Assembly (NCBI GenBank): GCA_947462875.1
Contig: CANHQJ010000029.1
Coordinates: 1 to 45,807, forward strand
Length of the DNA: 45,807 bases
Direction of reading: 5' to 3'
From: Verrucomicrobiia bacterium
GTDB taxonomy: Bacteria; Verrucomicrobiota; Verrucomicrobiia; Verrucomicrobiales; Akkermansiaceae
The notes under the pieces are model-generated. The model had not been told where the DNA came from. It was given only the letters and a program-made list of their open reading frames with translations, and did not search any database. This document shows, in pieces, positions 5,694-16,017 of this stretch (the first letter of the stretch is position 1; every line of letters starts with the position of its first letter). The position numbers and the translations under genes are program-made.

Positions 5694-8600
5694 TCACGGA
5701 TTTACCAATTTCACACGCACGAACTTCCTCTGCTTTGTGCCAACGGCGGGAGTGATGCGGATGCGGACGATTTCGTGGATGCCATCGCCAGCGGTGGTGG
5801 CGGAGATTTCCTCCACGTCGCCGGCGGTGGATGACCAGGTGACAAGGTCTTCGCTGGTTTCGATGACATAATTGTAGCCGGGGCGGACGATGCGGCGGTG
5901 ATAGTCAAGAGTGAGGTATTGCTGCCCGCTACTAGATTGAATAGATGAAGCGATAGAGATGGGGCCGATTGTCAGGGCGAAGGGATTTGAGGTGCCGAAG
6001 GCTCCGGTGCCGCTGCGGGTGGCAGAAAGTCGGACGGTGTCGCCGATGCCGTTGACGGTGACATTACCGGTCCAGGCACCGCTGCTGAAGGCGGAGGTGG
6101 CAGCGGGGGTGATGGTGAGGGCTTTGCCGCTGACGCTGGCACTGAGCGCGGCGTTGCTGGTATAGGCGGTGACGAGATCGTTGCCGCTGCTGCGGGCGTT
6201 GATCGTGACCGGGAAGGCCACGCCCGGGGCCTGGGTGCCGATGTTCGCGAACTCAAAGTAGCTCGGATCGTTGTCACGCACCGTGACCGGACCGCTGGCG
6301 CTGGTGAAGGTGGCGGCGCTGGCGGTGATGAAGACGGCGAGATCGCCATCGTCGGTGGTGTCGTTGACGGTGGTGAGGTTGAAGCCGCTGGCCGTGTTGC
6401 CCGCGGTGATCGTGACGGTGGCGGGGACGGTGAGCTTAGCCGGGTTGCTGGAGCTGAGGTTGACCACCAGCGGCGTGGTCATCGAGCCGGGGATAATGAC
6501 GCTGCCGCCGCCATTGCCACCTTCGGTGATAAGGCTCTGCATATTGAGCGAGAGAGTGCGCGTCTCGTTGTCATTCACGAGCACGATGGTGCTGCCGCTG
6601 GTGGCACCGGGGGCGCTGGCGGTGACGGTGATGGTCTGCTGGCCGTCGAGGCGGGTGTCGTCCACGGGTGTGACGCGCACTCTACCCCGGCCTGTTCCGG
6701 CCAGGATGGTGGCGGAGCCCATGGTGTTCACGCCGTTGACGGTCCCGGTGGTGAAGGCCTCCGCCGGATCGCTGATGGTGAAGGAGACCACCAAGTCCTC
6801 GCTAGTCGCGGGGGAAATGGAGACGGTGCCCACGTTGGTGGGAGGATCCAGGTTCTCCTTGATCTGCGCAGGCAGGCTGAGGCTGAGCGCACCAGTCTCG
6901 TTGTCCGTGATGAAGGTGTTGGCATAGCTGGTGGGATACCCGGAGGCCGTGACCGTGACGATGGTGCCAAAGCCGCCGCCGGAGTCGAGGAAGCCATTGT
7001 CCGGGGCGGTGATGCTGGCCGTGGCGGTGGTCTGGCCCGCGAGGACGGTGACGCTGGCGGGCACGGTAAGCCGTGCGGGCGCGTTGGAAACGAGGTTCAC
7101 GGTGACATTGCCCGCGGGCGCGGAGGGCAGGCGAACGGTGATGTTCTGCGTGGACCCCTCGGGATACTGGGCAGGGAGTTCGAGTGCCGGAGCGGTGGTG
7201 GCGTTGGCCTTCACCACGACATCATCGATGGCGATGCCCGCGTCCGGGGCCGGGCGGCTGGTGACACAAAGGAACTTGATGCGGAAGGTGCTGTTGTAGC
7301 TGAGCCCGTAGCGTTGAATGATCGGGTCGAGCACCACGCGGCGCATCGTGTTGGGCGAACCATAGGTGGTGGGCAGGGCGAAACTCGGGGTGCCGGGTCC
7401 AAGTGGCTCGGCGTAGATCGTCGGCGCGGCGAGATACCAGTTGGTGCCGTCCGCGCTGATGGCGATGCCGTCGAAGATGCCGTTGCTGGTGGTGAAGGGC
7501 TGGGTGCCGGGCGCGTTGTTGGCCACCTCTCCGGTCATGAACTTGGCCCAGTATTCGAGCGTCACGTTGCTGCGGCCCGTCAGGTTCAAAGACAGCTCGG
7601 CGGCGGAGAGCACACCTTGAAAGCCGGAGAGGACGATGCTGCTGTCGAGCATGAGATGCTGGGTGCCGCGCGGTGTGCCCACCGTGGTGATGGCCGCGCG
7701 TGGTGCGGTGGGCGGTGCGCCCTGGATCGGGAAGCTGCCCGCCGTGCTCCAAGTCGGCCCGAGCGTGCTGCCACTCTCGAAATTGTCACTGAAGATCGTC
7801 TCGGAACTGCTCGGCGGCAGGGTGGTGGGCGCCGGATTCACCGTGAGTCGCGGGCTGAATCCCATCGCGCCCGAAGCCTCGCTGGCCAGCATCCAGGCGG
7901 ATCGGCCCACGGGGGTGTCGCCCAGGCTGCGTCGGGTGCTGCCAAGAGCCGGGATCGCGACCTGGCCGGACCAGACACCGTTGCTGAAGCCCGCTGGCGA
8001 GCCCGGCACCTGGCCGAGATCGCGCGCGAAGTAGATGTCCATCGCGGGCAGCTCCGTGGAGGTCTGCGTCGCAGGGCCGTTGGTGATGGACCAGTTCAGG
8101 GGATTGCCGTGGGCACTGGCGCTGGTGCCGGACAGCACGCGCGGGTTGGCCGACGCGGTGTAGCGCAGCGTGGCGGCGGTGCCGGTGGTGGTGTTGTCAA
8201 AGCTGATGTCCACCAGCACACTGCTCGTGCCATCAAACCAAAAAGGTCTCGTGAAGGCGAAGTTCGGCGCACTTCCGGTCTGGGTCAGGGCGGTGAAAAC
8301 GGTGGTCCAGCCGTCCGTTTCCCAGGCCGCGCCTTCCATCGTCGTGCGCGGGCTGAGCTTCATGCGGATGTTGAAATTGCTCATGAGCGGACTGCCGCTG
8401 GCGGCCATGGTGAAGGAGATGGCCCCGAGCCAGCCCGGGGCACCGCCAAGTTCTTCCGCGGTGTAGAGCAGCGTGGCGCGCGAATCCTGCGCGGTGGTGT
8501 TGAAGACCTGCGAGGTCTGCGGCGAGGCATTGACCGGGCTACCAATGGTGCGGTCGTAATAGAGCACATGGGCGCGGAGGCTGGCGCTGCCGTTGAAGCC

Positions 8601-11600
8601 GGTCGAGACGGCATCGCTGTCGTCCTTCGCCGTCACCGTGGCGTTCAGCCTCGCATTGACCGCGCCGGACCCGAGCAGGCCGGACCAATCGAAGTGATCC
8701 AGCGGCACCACCACCACGTCGAAGGCATTGCTTTGCCCCGTGCGGCCAAAGCTGTCCGTGGCGGTGAGGACGATGCCGGTGGCCGCAGCGGTGAAGGTGA
8801 GGGTGGCCGTGGACACGCCATTGCTGAAGGTGCCAACGGCGGTCGGCGAAAACGCCACCGTGCTCGATGTGGCGGTGCCGCTCAGCGTGACCGAACCAGC
8901 CGGCGTGGCGATGATCTCGCCATTCACATCCCGCGCGGTCAGGGTGATCACGAAGGCATTGTTGCGCCGTTGCGGAGAGGCGATGGGGGCGAAGGTGTAG
9001 GAGTCGGCGTCGTTGTCGCGGATGGTCAGGTCCAGCGCCCCGCTTTGATAGCCCGCCGTGCTGGCGGTAACGGTGGCGGGCTGCGAGCCATCGCGCAGGG
9101 CATTGTTCACGATGGTGGCGCTGAAGGTGGCGCTTTGCTGGCCCGCCGGGATGACCACGCTCGATGCCACGGTGACCTTGCCCGTGTTGCTCGAAGCAAG
9201 ATTCACGATCAGGTCGGAGGCGAGGGCTGCGTTCATGGCGACGGTCAGCGTGCGCGGCGCATCGCCTTCCGCCGCGATGGCAGGCCCGGTGAGAGTGAGA
9301 CGCGGGCTCTCATCATCCGCCACGGTGACAGTGGTAGCCGCAGTGGCCCAGCCAGCGATGGAGGCGCTGAGTTGCACCGTTTTCGGGCCTTCAAAGAGCG
9401 TGTTATTGGGTGCACTGAGCAGCACCGTCACTGGAGCGGTGGAGTTTGCCGGGATCAAAACGGTCGCCGTCACAGTGAGCGCGGCGTTGTCGCTCTGCAG
9501 GGTCACGACTTGATCCCGGGCCGACGCCGTGGTGAGGCGCACGTTGGCCTCCACGGTGCCGCCGCCCTCGGTCACGACCGTCGGTGCGGTGAGCAGCAGC
9601 GTGGACGACTCGTCATCCAACACCGCGAGATCCCGCACCGCCGGGGAGATGCCGGAGGCGGTGGCAGTGATCGTGGCCGTTTGATGCCCGTCGGCGACCG
9701 GGTCGTTCACCGGAGTCACCGGGAAGGTCACGCTGGTCTGATTGGCCGGGATCGTCACGCTCGCCGGGACGGTCGTGGCCGAGGAATCGCCGGAAACGAG
9801 CGCGACGGTGAGCGGTGAAGCCTGTGCCGTGCTGATCCCGAGCGTGGCGGTCACCGGTCCCGCGTTCTCATTCACCGAATCCGCGAAGGTCAGCGACAAG
9901 GCCGCGCCGACCGGTTCACCGAGGATTTCGATGTCATCGAGGTTCCAGCCGGAATACGCCGTGGGCGAGGCGAGCGTCTGATGCCCCCAGCGCACATAGA
10001 CGGCGGCCTGCTGGTCGGCCACCGGGCCGATCTCATACTCCATGCGCCGCCACGCATCGTCCGCCGCACCACTGTAGCCGGTGGCGAAGAGCGTCTGCCA
10101 TGTCGTGCCATTCGTGGAGATCTCGATGGTGGCGTTGGCAAAGGTCAGCGGCTGCATGTTCAGCCACTGCCGGAAGCGCAGCCGCGTGTTGCGCAACGTG
10201 GAGAGGTTCACCGGACCCAGCGTGACGTAGTCCGGACCGGTCACGGCCACCGAGTGGTTTCCGGAGAGGTTCACGCCGAGCTCCTTCGTGCCGGTGGCGG
10301 CCACCCTGGGATCGGCATAGCCTGCGCCGCCTGCTGCCAGCCCGCCACCGCCCTGCGGGGTGCCGTAGGCCCACTCCCCGCTGCGAGCCCAGCCCGGATC
10401 GGTTTCCAAATTGAAGCGCACCACGGCAGGCGGCGCGACATTGAGCCGGGCACCGACAGGCTGGTTGAAGCTCGTGCCCTCGTTGCGCAGCACCAGCATC
10501 GTGCTGCGGCGGCCCGGAGCGAGGCCCGCGGCATTCGCCTGCACCGTGATCGTGGTGCTCGCCCCCGCCGCGAGCGAGCCGCTCGTGGGACTGGCCTGCA
10601 ACCACGCCGCGCCCGGCGTGGCGCTCCAGTTCAGCAACGACGTGCCGGTGTTGCGCAGCGTCAGCGTGGTGGCGCTGGTGGTGCCGGGATCGAGGTTGAA
10701 GTTCCAGCCGTCGAGATTGGAAACCTCGAGCGCGTCCGGCACGGTGCCGGATTCGATCGCGCCAGAGGCGTAAAGACTACCGCCTGGAGGTGCCACCGCG
10801 CCGCTGCCCATCTTTCGCTTCGCAAAGGCCGTCCAGATTTCACCGCGATTCAGCCCGCCGCTGTTCACGAGGTCCGCTTGGAGGATCGCATCCCGCGCCT
10901 GCACGAAGGTCGGATTCGCCGGGGACAGCTTGAGGCCGTCCGTGACCAGTCGCAGGGCCAGATCATTGCCCGCCACCGCGCCGTAGCGGGCGATGAGGTT
11001 GGCCCGCATGTCCCACAGCATGCCGCACCACACCTCGCCCTCGCGGTGGACACTCGGGGTGTTGATGTTGTTGGTGTTCGGGTTCAGCGGCACCTCGGGA
11101 TAGGCACGGTCGATGGAGAGGTCGATGTCTCCAAAGCGCAGTGGATTCATCGTCGTGTCCACCGAGTAAGGATAGCGGCGGATGCCGAAGTAAAAATTGG
11201 CATCGCCGAGCCGGCTCAGTTGATACGTCGAGTAGCCGGCCTTCGCATAAGCCGCCTGCGGATCGGCCGAAGCGGGTGTCAGCAGCGCCAGGCCATAGAA
11301 ATCCGACCAGCCCTCGCCCATGCCGCGTGTGTGCCAGTCCGTGATGCCCGCGCCGCCGCCGACGAGGCGGTTTGTCAGGCCGTGGGCATACTCGTGGACC
11401 ACGATGAGCCCGTCTAAATCGCCGTCGCGGTCCGGGTTTGGCGAGGTCCACAGATACATCTGCATGCGCCCCGGCGAGCCGTCGTCGGGCGTCTGGAAGT
11501 TCGCGTTGTTGCGTGATCCATTTTGCGCGTTGTCCTGGGCATCGGCGAGGACCGGGTCATTGCCGAGACCTCCGCGCGCGAAGTTGTTCGTCTGGAAATT

Positions 11601-12938
11601 GCCCGCCGACTCCGTGAAGCCCAGCTCGTAGAAGCGGTCGTGGATCATGTTGCAGTAGTAAAAGAGCTGCACCACCGCCGCGTCCTTGTAGTTCGCGGGA
11701 TCTTGCGAGAGGTTCAGCGGCAGATCGAAGACGCGGGAAGGCGAGCCCTGCGGACGCGGCAGGTCGGGGGTGTTGTCGCCATCGCGGTCGGTGTGCGCCT
11801 CGACATTGTTGCCTCGTGTCTCGTTCACGCCGTCGTCGATCCATCCATTGGGCGATGCCGTGGTGTTGAAAGCCGGCGTCACGATCAACGAACGACTTCC
11901 CGCCGCCGGTTGCAGCGTTGAAACGCTTGCTTGCGTGGGCTGCATCGGCGTGGGGCTTTCACCCGTGAAAACACGGTAGCTCGCATCGCTGATGTATTCG
12001 GTGAGCGACTGCCGCACCAGCACCTCCGCCGTGCCCGCATCCACCAGCACGCGATACATTTCACCGCGTGCCTTGCTCACCGTCACCACCTCCCAAGCCG
12101 GACGCATCGCCTCGGCGCTCAGCGGCACCCACAGCAAACGCGTCGAGGCCTCCGTGAGCAGCGCGGCCTTGAACGCCTGCTTTTTCTCGGGTCCATCCGC
12201 CGGTGGTCCCAGCGCACGCACCGAGCTCTCCGTGACACGATCACCGATCTCCTGCCCCGCCACCGCGACCGCCTTGCTCGCGCTCACCGTGGGAGCTGCG
12301 AGAAGCTCGCGATAACCCGGCGTCCCATTCGCCGCCGCCCGCGCCGCATCCGGCACCACCTGGCTGCCGATGTTCACCAGTTCGCCCAGACGTGTCACCG
12401 TCGCCTTCAAAATGCCTTCAAACACCGCCAATCCTTCGTGCCGCTGCTGCCATACCAGCGTGCGCATTCCATTGTGCTTTGTTACATCGTCACGTGTCTT
12501 CACCGAGACATCTAAAACACTGGTATCATGCCCGAACAATTCGCGCCGCCCGTTCACAAAACTTCGAACCACCGCCTCGCCATCCTTGTCCGGCGTGTCT
12601 TTCGTCAAAAATGCACCCGGAGCCGCTACCCATTTCGGAGTGCCAGTTACGCGATGACGCTCCATTGTCAACCCCGGCACCTCTTTCTGCAACGACACCC
12701 ATTCCGCGTTGAACACAGCCTGTGACGTCCCAGCGCGACGATCCACATTTGGTAAGGGTCGCATTGTCGGCATAGCACCCGTTTCTATAGCCTTTGGTTG
12801 ATGCTTCAACTGTTGCCGCTCGTTGGCTTTATTCGTTAATGCGACATCATGGTCCGACTCGCTCGCCAACCAATAGAGACATAGTAGGCTGACAAAAATA
12901 ATAAGAGGAATCACGATAGGCAATCGTTTTGTACTCAT
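5694..12938 (-). CDS. Giant secreted M36 (fungalysin) metalloprotease with Calx-beta-like repeats
   Basis: The 2414-residue product starts with a signal sequence (residues 1-27, IVIPLIIFVSLLCLYW). A propeptide with an FTP-like segment follows (about 60-215; LVWQQRHEGLAVFEG). The catalytic domain carries the zinc site H515-E-Y-A-H519 and the third ligand E542 in GEGWSDF, diagnostic of peptidase family M36. Next come a BACON-like domain (about 745-835), a jelly-roll segment (about 850-1005; GWNLDDIEI), Calx-beta-like repeats (about 1010-1360 and again 1900-2300, with VPASVTIPANQTSVTF-type strands), a second jelly-roll (about 1715-1890) and a C-terminal domain with YVIETSEDLVTW. It probably degrades extracellular protein while binding a surface or polymer. 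No membrane anchor is seen. Upstream are its likely regulators, the anti-sigma-like and sigma genes. Confidence 0.85.
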   Translation of the reverse strand: MSTKRLPIVIPLIIFVSLLCLYWLASESDHDVALTNKANERQQLKHQPKAIETGAMPTMRPLPNVDRRAGTSQAVFNAEWVSLQKEVPGLTMERHRVTGTPKWVAAPGAFLTKDTPDKDGEAVVRSFVNGRRELFGHDTSVLDVSVKTRDDVTKHNGMRTLVWQQRHEGLAVFEGILKATVTRLGELVNIGSQVVPDAARAAANGTPGYRELLAAPTVSASKAVAVAGQEIGDRVTESSVRALGPPADGPEKKQAFKAALLTEASTRLLWVPLSAEAMRPAWEVVTVSKARGEMYRVLVDAGTAEVLVRQSLTEYISDASYRVFTGESPTPMQPTQASVSTLQPAAGSRSLIVTPAFNTTASPNGWIDDGVNETRGNNVEAHTDRDGDNTPDLPRPQGSPSRVFDLPLNLSQDPANYKDAAVVQLFYYCNMIHDRFYELGFTESAGNFQTNNFARGGLGNDPVLADAQDNAQNGSRNNANFQTPDDGSPGRMQMYLWTSPNPDRDGDLDGLIVVHEYAHGLTNRLVGGGAGITDWHTRGMGEGWSDFYGLALLTPASADPQAAYAKAGYSTYQLSRLGDANFYFGIRRYPYSVDTTMNPLRFGDIDLSIDRAYPEVPLNPNTNNINTPSVHREGEVWCGMLWDMRANLIARYGAVAGNDLALRLVTDGLKLSPANPTFVQARDAILQADLVNSGGLNRGEIWTAFAKRKMGSGAVAPPGGSLYASGAIESGTVPDALEVSNLDGWNFNLDPGTTSATTLTLRNTGTSLLNWSATPGAAWLQASPTSGSLAAGASTTITVQANAAGLAPGRRSTMLVLRNEGTSFNQPVGARLNVAPPAVVRFNLETDPGWARSGEWAYGTPQGGGGLAAGGAGYADPRVAATGTKELGVNLSGNHSVAVTGPDYVTLGPVNLSTLRNTRLRFRQWLNMQPLTFANATIEISTNGTTWQTLFATGYSGAADDAWRRMEYEIGPVADQQAAVYVRWGHQTLASPTAYSGWNLDDIEILGEPVGAALSLTFADSVNENAGPVTATLGISTAQASPLTVALVSGDSSATTVPASVTIPANQTSVTFPVTPVNDPVADGHQTATITATASGISPAVRDLAVLDDESSTLLLTAPTVVTEGGGTVEANVRLTTASARDQVVTLQSDNAALTVTATVLIPANSTAPVTVLLSAPNNTLFEGPKTVQLSASIAGWATAATTVTVADDESPRLTLTGPAIAAEGDAPRTLTVAMNAALASDLIVNLASSNTGKVTVASSVVIPAGQQSATFSATIVNNALRDGSQPATVTASTAGYQSGALDLTIRDNDADSYTFAPIASPQRRNNAFVITLTARDVNGEIIATPAGSVTLSGTATSSTVAFSPTAVGTFSNGVSTATLTFTAAATGIVLTATDSFGRTGQSNAFDVVVVPLDHFDWSGLLGSGAVNARLNATVTAKDDSDAVSTGFNGSASLRAHVLYYDRTIGSPVNASPQTSQVFNTTAQDSRATLLYTAEELGGAPGWLGAISFTMAASGSPLMSNFNIRMKLSPRTTMEGAAWETDGWTTVFTALTQTGSAPNFAFTRPFWFDGTSSVLVDISFDNTTTGTAATLRYTASANPRVLSGTSASAHGNPLNWSITNGPATQTSTELPAMDIYFARDLGQVPGSPAGFSNGVWSGQVAIPALGSTRRSLGDTPVGRSAWMLASEASGAMGFSPRLTVNPAPTTLPPSSSETIFSDNFESGSTLGPTWSTAGSFPIQGAPPTAPRAAITTVGTPRGTQHLMLDSSIVLSGFQGVLSAAELSLNLTGRSNVTLEYWAKFMTGEVANNAPGTQPFTTSNGIFDGIAISADGTNWYLAAPTIYAEPLGPGTPSFALPTTYGSPNTMRRVVLDPIIQRYGLSYNSTFRIKFLCVTSRPAPDAGIAIDDVVVKANATTAPALELPAQYPEGSTQNITVRLPSAPAGNVTVNLVSNAPARLTVPASVTVLAGQTTATASITAPDNGFLDSGGGFGTIVTVTASGYPTSYANTFITDNETGALSLSLPAQIKENLDPPTNVGTVSISPATSEDLVVSFTISDPAEAFTTGTVNGVNTMGSATILAGTGRGRVRVTPVDDTRLDGQQTITVTASAPGATSGSTIVLVNDNETRTLSLNMQSLITEGGNGGGSVIIPGSMTTPLVVNLSSSNPAKLTVPATVTITAGNTASGFNLTTVNDTTDDGDLAVFITASAATFTSASGPVTVRDNDPSYFEFANIGTQAPGVAFPVTINARSSGNDLVTAYTSNAALSASVSGKALTITPAATSAFSSGAWTGNVTVNGIGDTVRLSATRSGTGAFGTSNPFALTIGPISIASSIQSSSGQQYLTLDYHRRIVRPGYNYVIETSEDLVTWSSTAGDVEEISATTAGDGIHEIVRIRITPAVGTKQRKFVRVKLVNP

Positions 12939-13034
12939 GGAGCAATAATGGCTGGTGCTTCGGTTTTATTAAAATCAGTTTTGTACAACAACAATAATTG
13001 GTCGTCAGGTCAGACTCTGCTTCAGCTTATGTCC

Positions 13035-14504
13035 TTATACATCGGCGAAGCGGCAATCGACGTCGTTGGTGTTGCTGGTGGTGGTGCTGGTGGATTTAGC
13101 ACGGATGGAAGAGGATGCGGGCGGCTGGTTCGATGGCTTGGTTTGTCTGTCAGCTGGAGGTCTAGGCGGAGGCGGAGGCGGAGGCGGAAGAGGGGGCGCC
13201 GCGGGAGTCTCTATAGCGCTCGTCTTCCCACCGCGATTCATTCTAGGACTATCATTTCCAAGTCCGGGATCTAACTGGCTGCGAAGGTTGTTGAATGCCG
13301 CAAACTCGGTCTTGCTGAGCGCACCATTGGCGTCGGTGTCCAGCTTGTCAAAGATGCGGTCGGCGCTCTCGGGTCGGTTGGCGAAGACTGGTGGGTTGGC
13401 GGGATGTTGATGGAATCTCTCGCGGCTGATCACGTCCGCGCCACTCACCCGCATCAGCCGCATCAGCCGCACGAATTCGGCGATGACCTGCGCACGGCGG
13501 CCGAGGGGTGAGTTTCGATCTAGAACCATACCATCAGGATCAAGGTGGCCTTCGAGCGAGTAGGAGGTTTCGCTTTTAAGGGTGGACTCAATGAAGCTGA
13601 AGCTGACCACGGGCACTGGGTGGCCTGCGTGACCGCGATAAAGGATCAAACGCCGTAGCAAATGACTCTGTACGTCGATCTCCAGCAACGCGGAGCTGTA
13701 TCTAACGTGTGTTGCGCCTACCTTCGGCTCGGCGTGAATGATTTCTGTCTCCAGGGAGTTATGCTCACGCCGCAGCTCGTAGTCCGTCAAAAACTCCCGC
13801 AGCAGCGTCTCCATCCGCACACTTCTTAGCTCACAGTCCGTCTTCAGCTCTTCCGGCACCTCAGCATCAGTAAGCCGTGCGCCGAGCTTTGGTGAAATCG
13901 TGAACCACAGAACGCCAGTCGCATCACGACCCCACGTCGCAGTTTGCCCCACAGAACGAATCTGTGTCCAAAAAGCATCACCCCGCGTCCACAGCAGCGC
14001 TTCCTGACGCGTCGTCGCGTCGCCATCACGCCCTGTACGCACCTCCACCCGATAGCAATGATCCATATGCGACGAATGTGTCTTCAACGCCTCGCGCACG
14101 ATCGACTCCTCGCTCGCTGGTGTGAGCGAGACAAACATCAAGGCGCCGAACAACAGCGTCAGCATCAAACATGCCACCCAGGCCAGCGGAGCACGCCACA
14201 GCCATTTCCGCGGCTTCTGAGCATGCGGAAGTGCCTGTTCGATGCGCGCCACAAAAGCATAATCGGATAGCGTAGGCTTCAATCGAGCCGCAACGGATTC
14301 CCAAAAAAACTCCGCCGTTGGTTCAGCCTCCTGACGCAGCAGGCCATCCATCAGCAACTGCTCCCGCAAAGCCTCGACTAGACTCGCATCGCCCTGCATC
14401 GCCTCCGCGATGAGTTGATCGTCACCAGGCTCGGATTCTCCTTCGATGAACCTCTCGATTGCGGTTTTAAGTTCCTCAGGGTTTTCGCGGGATGTTGCAA
14501 TCAT
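13035..14504 (-). CDS. Membrane anti-sigma-like protein with an EF-hand
   Basis: The first ATG overlaps the sigma-factor stop (ATGA, 14501-14504), so the two are translationally coupled. The N-terminal ~100 residues are acidic and helical (FIEGESEPGDDQLIAEAM), as in FecR/anti-sigma proteins of Planctomycetes and Verrucomicrobia. One transmembrane segment follows (about 105-127; WVACLMLTLLFGALMFV). The outer part, about 130-340, is beta-rich and unknown. An EF-hand loop is complete at D389-T-D-A-N-G...E400, and a run of eight prolines follows near residue 440, then a low-complexity Ser/Thr tail. It probably holds the sigma factor at the membrane and senses something outside, perhaps calcium. 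It is 489 residues long, large for an anti-sigma factor. Confidence 0.6.
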   Translation of the reverse strand: MIATSRENPEELKTAIERFIEGESEPGDDQLIAEAMQGDASLVEALREQLLMDGLLRQEAEPTAEFFWESVAARLKPTLSDYAFVARIEQALPHAQKPRKWLWRAPLAWVACLMLTLLFGALMFVSLTPASEESIVREALKTHSSHMDHCYRVEVRTGRDGDATTRQEALLWTRGDAFWTQIRSVGQTATWGRDATGVLWFTISPKLGARLTDAEVPEELKTDCELRSVRMETLLREFLTDYELRREHNSLETEIIHAEPKVGATHVRYSSALLEIDVQSHLLRRLILYRGHAGHPVPVVSFSFIESTLKSETSYSLEGHLDPDGMVLDRNSPLGRRAQVIAEFVRLMRLMRVSGADVISRERFHQHPANPPVFANRPESADRIFDKLDTDANGALSKTEFAAFNNLRSQLDPGLGNDSPRMNRGGKTSAIETPAAPPLPPPPPPPPRPPADRQTKPSNQPPASSSIRAKSTSTTTSNTNDVDCRFADV

Positions 14505-15049
14505 AGTGTCTGGGCCTCCAATCGTTTCGTGATGCAGTCATGCAGGGCCGCCCGCAGGCGGAAGAGCGCCTGGCGAACGTCATTGGCTGTGCGGCCTTCC
14601 AGACTCGCGATGACCGACGGAGCCATATTTTCAAAATACCGCTGTTGCACCAACCGTCGCGACCTCTCAGGCAACTGTGACAGGCATTGTCTCAGCGCCG
14701 CCGCCCGCTCAGGTGTATCATGGGAAAGGCATTCCTTAGATTCTGAGTCCGTAAGAACTGCCGCCACATGCTCACCCAGAAGTCGCGCCCGCCGTTCCTC
14801 TTTTCTCAGCTCCTTGCTTACCAAAAACCTCGCTATGGTGCGTAGCCAGGCCCCAAAGTTAGTCCCGCGCTCAAAGGTCTGCAGCTTTCGGTATGCCGCA
14901 ATGAATGCCTCCTGCGCCACATCATCCGCCACCTCAGCCCGCATCCCCAGCGACCGGATGAACGCCCGTAACCCCGCCTGTTCATGGCGCACCTGCTCCA
15001 TGAACCAAACATGGTCCGGCTGATTTGGATCTGTAGATTCTTCATTCAC
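14501..15049 (-). CDS. ECF-type RNA polymerase sigma factor
   Basis: The 182-residue product has sigma region 2 (about 25-90; VADDVAQEAFIAAYRKLQTF then FGAWLRTIARF) and region 4 (about 120-175; LSQLPERSRRLVQQRYFE, then SVIASLEGRTANDVRQALFRLR), with no region 3, the ECF layout. The LRxCLSQLP and ALFRLRxALxxCI pattern matches the Rhodopirellula/Verrucomicrobium subfamily of sigma factors. It is encoded first in a row with the anti-sigma-like gene and the giant protease, and should direct polymerase to the promoters of this or related operons. The 222 bases upstream contain no other gene. Confidence 0.9.
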   Translation of the reverse strand: MNEESTDPNQPDHVWFMEQVRHEQAGLRAFIRSLGMRAEVADDVAQEAFIAAYRKLQTFERGTNFGAWLRTIARFLVSKELRKEERRARLLGEHVAAVLTDSESKECLSHDTPERAAALRQCLSQLPERSRRLVQQRYFENMAPSVIASLEGRTANDVRQALFRLRAALHDCITKRLEAQTL

Positions 15050-15271
15050 ACCTAATTATACCCGGAGCTTCCACTTCGTTACGAGGATGTGTAAAAAAAG
15101 CAAGCGGTCAGACCAGCGTAGCCAATGAGAATTTAATGATAGGGTTCATTTTATAGCGTGAACACAAGGCGGTAGAGACGGCAGGTCGCGTGCGGACATC
15201 AGCGGACTGATAGTGGCTGGTCCGTTCTCACGGGCGACAACGGATGCGATGACCTTGGTTGATGGGCGAGG

Positions 15272-15997
15272 CTACGGTGCGCTTTCGAGCAAGGGGAATG
15301 TGATGCTTTCGTAATCGACACGGCCGAACCGGGAGTCCCAATTGAAAATGCAGAGCTCCCGGCGGGTCGAATAGAGCGCCACGGTCGATGCGGTGATGAG
15401 TCTCCACTCTTCTTTTGACGCGTCATAGTAGCTGAATTTGATGGGCAGACTGACTGTTTTTGCCGTGCCCAGCGGATTGTGAATGTTCACTTGTCCGGGA
15501 CCCACTCCAATTTTGGCTCCTCCGAGTTCGATGCCGATTTTCAGGGTCGTCATGTTCAAAAACATGGTATCACCGCCCTTGAGTGCCGCGAGATCCTGCA
15601 CTTTTGCTTGAAAAAGCAGACCGTTCGGGTTCTTGGCGATGGGCATGAGAATGACCATGGCATCGGTAACGGATTCGGGAACCGTCGCTTGTGCCAGAGT
15701 CATGTAGGCCGGCTTCTTGGGATCCTCCTGGTTCGGGATTTTGCGCACGATGCGAAGGATGCCGTCCGCGGGAATTTTCACAGGATCGCTGGGAGAGAGT
15801 TTCGACAGGACTATTTGGCTGATTTCCGTACCCGATAGCACGCTCACGGGATTTTCGAGTCCCTCCGGCATGCTGGTGTAGACAAAATACGCGGCTCTTC
15901 CGCGTGACGGTTTTTTTTCCGGTTGCGCGGGTTCTTGTGCAGGCGCGGGCGAAACCAAAAGGCATCCCAGGGTCAGTGTGCGAAGCAGTTTGTTCAT
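15272..15997 (-). CDS. Secreted protein of unknown function (241 aa)
   Basis: A signal peptide ends near residue 20 (MNKLLRTLTLGCLLVSPAPAQ), followed by a Pro/Lys-rich linker. The mature part is beta-rich and has no known catalytic motif: SGTEISQIVLSKLSPSDPVKIPADGILRIVRKIPN and a C-terminal FNWDSRFGRVDYESITFPLL. The gene starts 20 bases after the stop of the Verru_Chthon-type pseudopilin gene in the same direction, so they probably form an operon. I infer a periplasmic or surface partner of that protein; nothing in the sequence names a function. Confidence 0.6.
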   Translation of the reverse strand: MNKLLRTLTLGCLLVSPAPAQEPAQPEKKPSRGRAAYFVYTSMPEGLENPVSVLSGTEISQIVLSKLSPSDPVKIPADGILRIVRKIPNQEDPKKPAYMTLAQATVPESVTDAMVILMPIAKNPNGLLFQAKVQDLAALKGGDTMFLNMTTLKIGIELGGAKIGVGPGQVNIHNPLGTAKTVSLPIKFSYYDASKEEWRLITASTVALYSTRRELCIFNWDSRFGRVDYESITFPLLESAP

Positions 15998-16017
15998 GGA
16001 TGATAGGAGCGGTCGGA

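Noticed and set aside
7314-9818. Plus-strand frame of 834 codons opposite the giant protease
   Set aside because: It is a shadow of a GC-rich, repeat-bearing coding sequence; its composition is Gly/Arg/His-rich and without structure, and the M36 protein on the other strand has clear domains.
9981-11417. Plus-strand frame of 478 codons opposite the protease catalytic domain
   Set aside because: It has Arg/His/Ala-rich shadow composition and lies over the conserved HEYAH and GEGWSDF codons of the minus strand.
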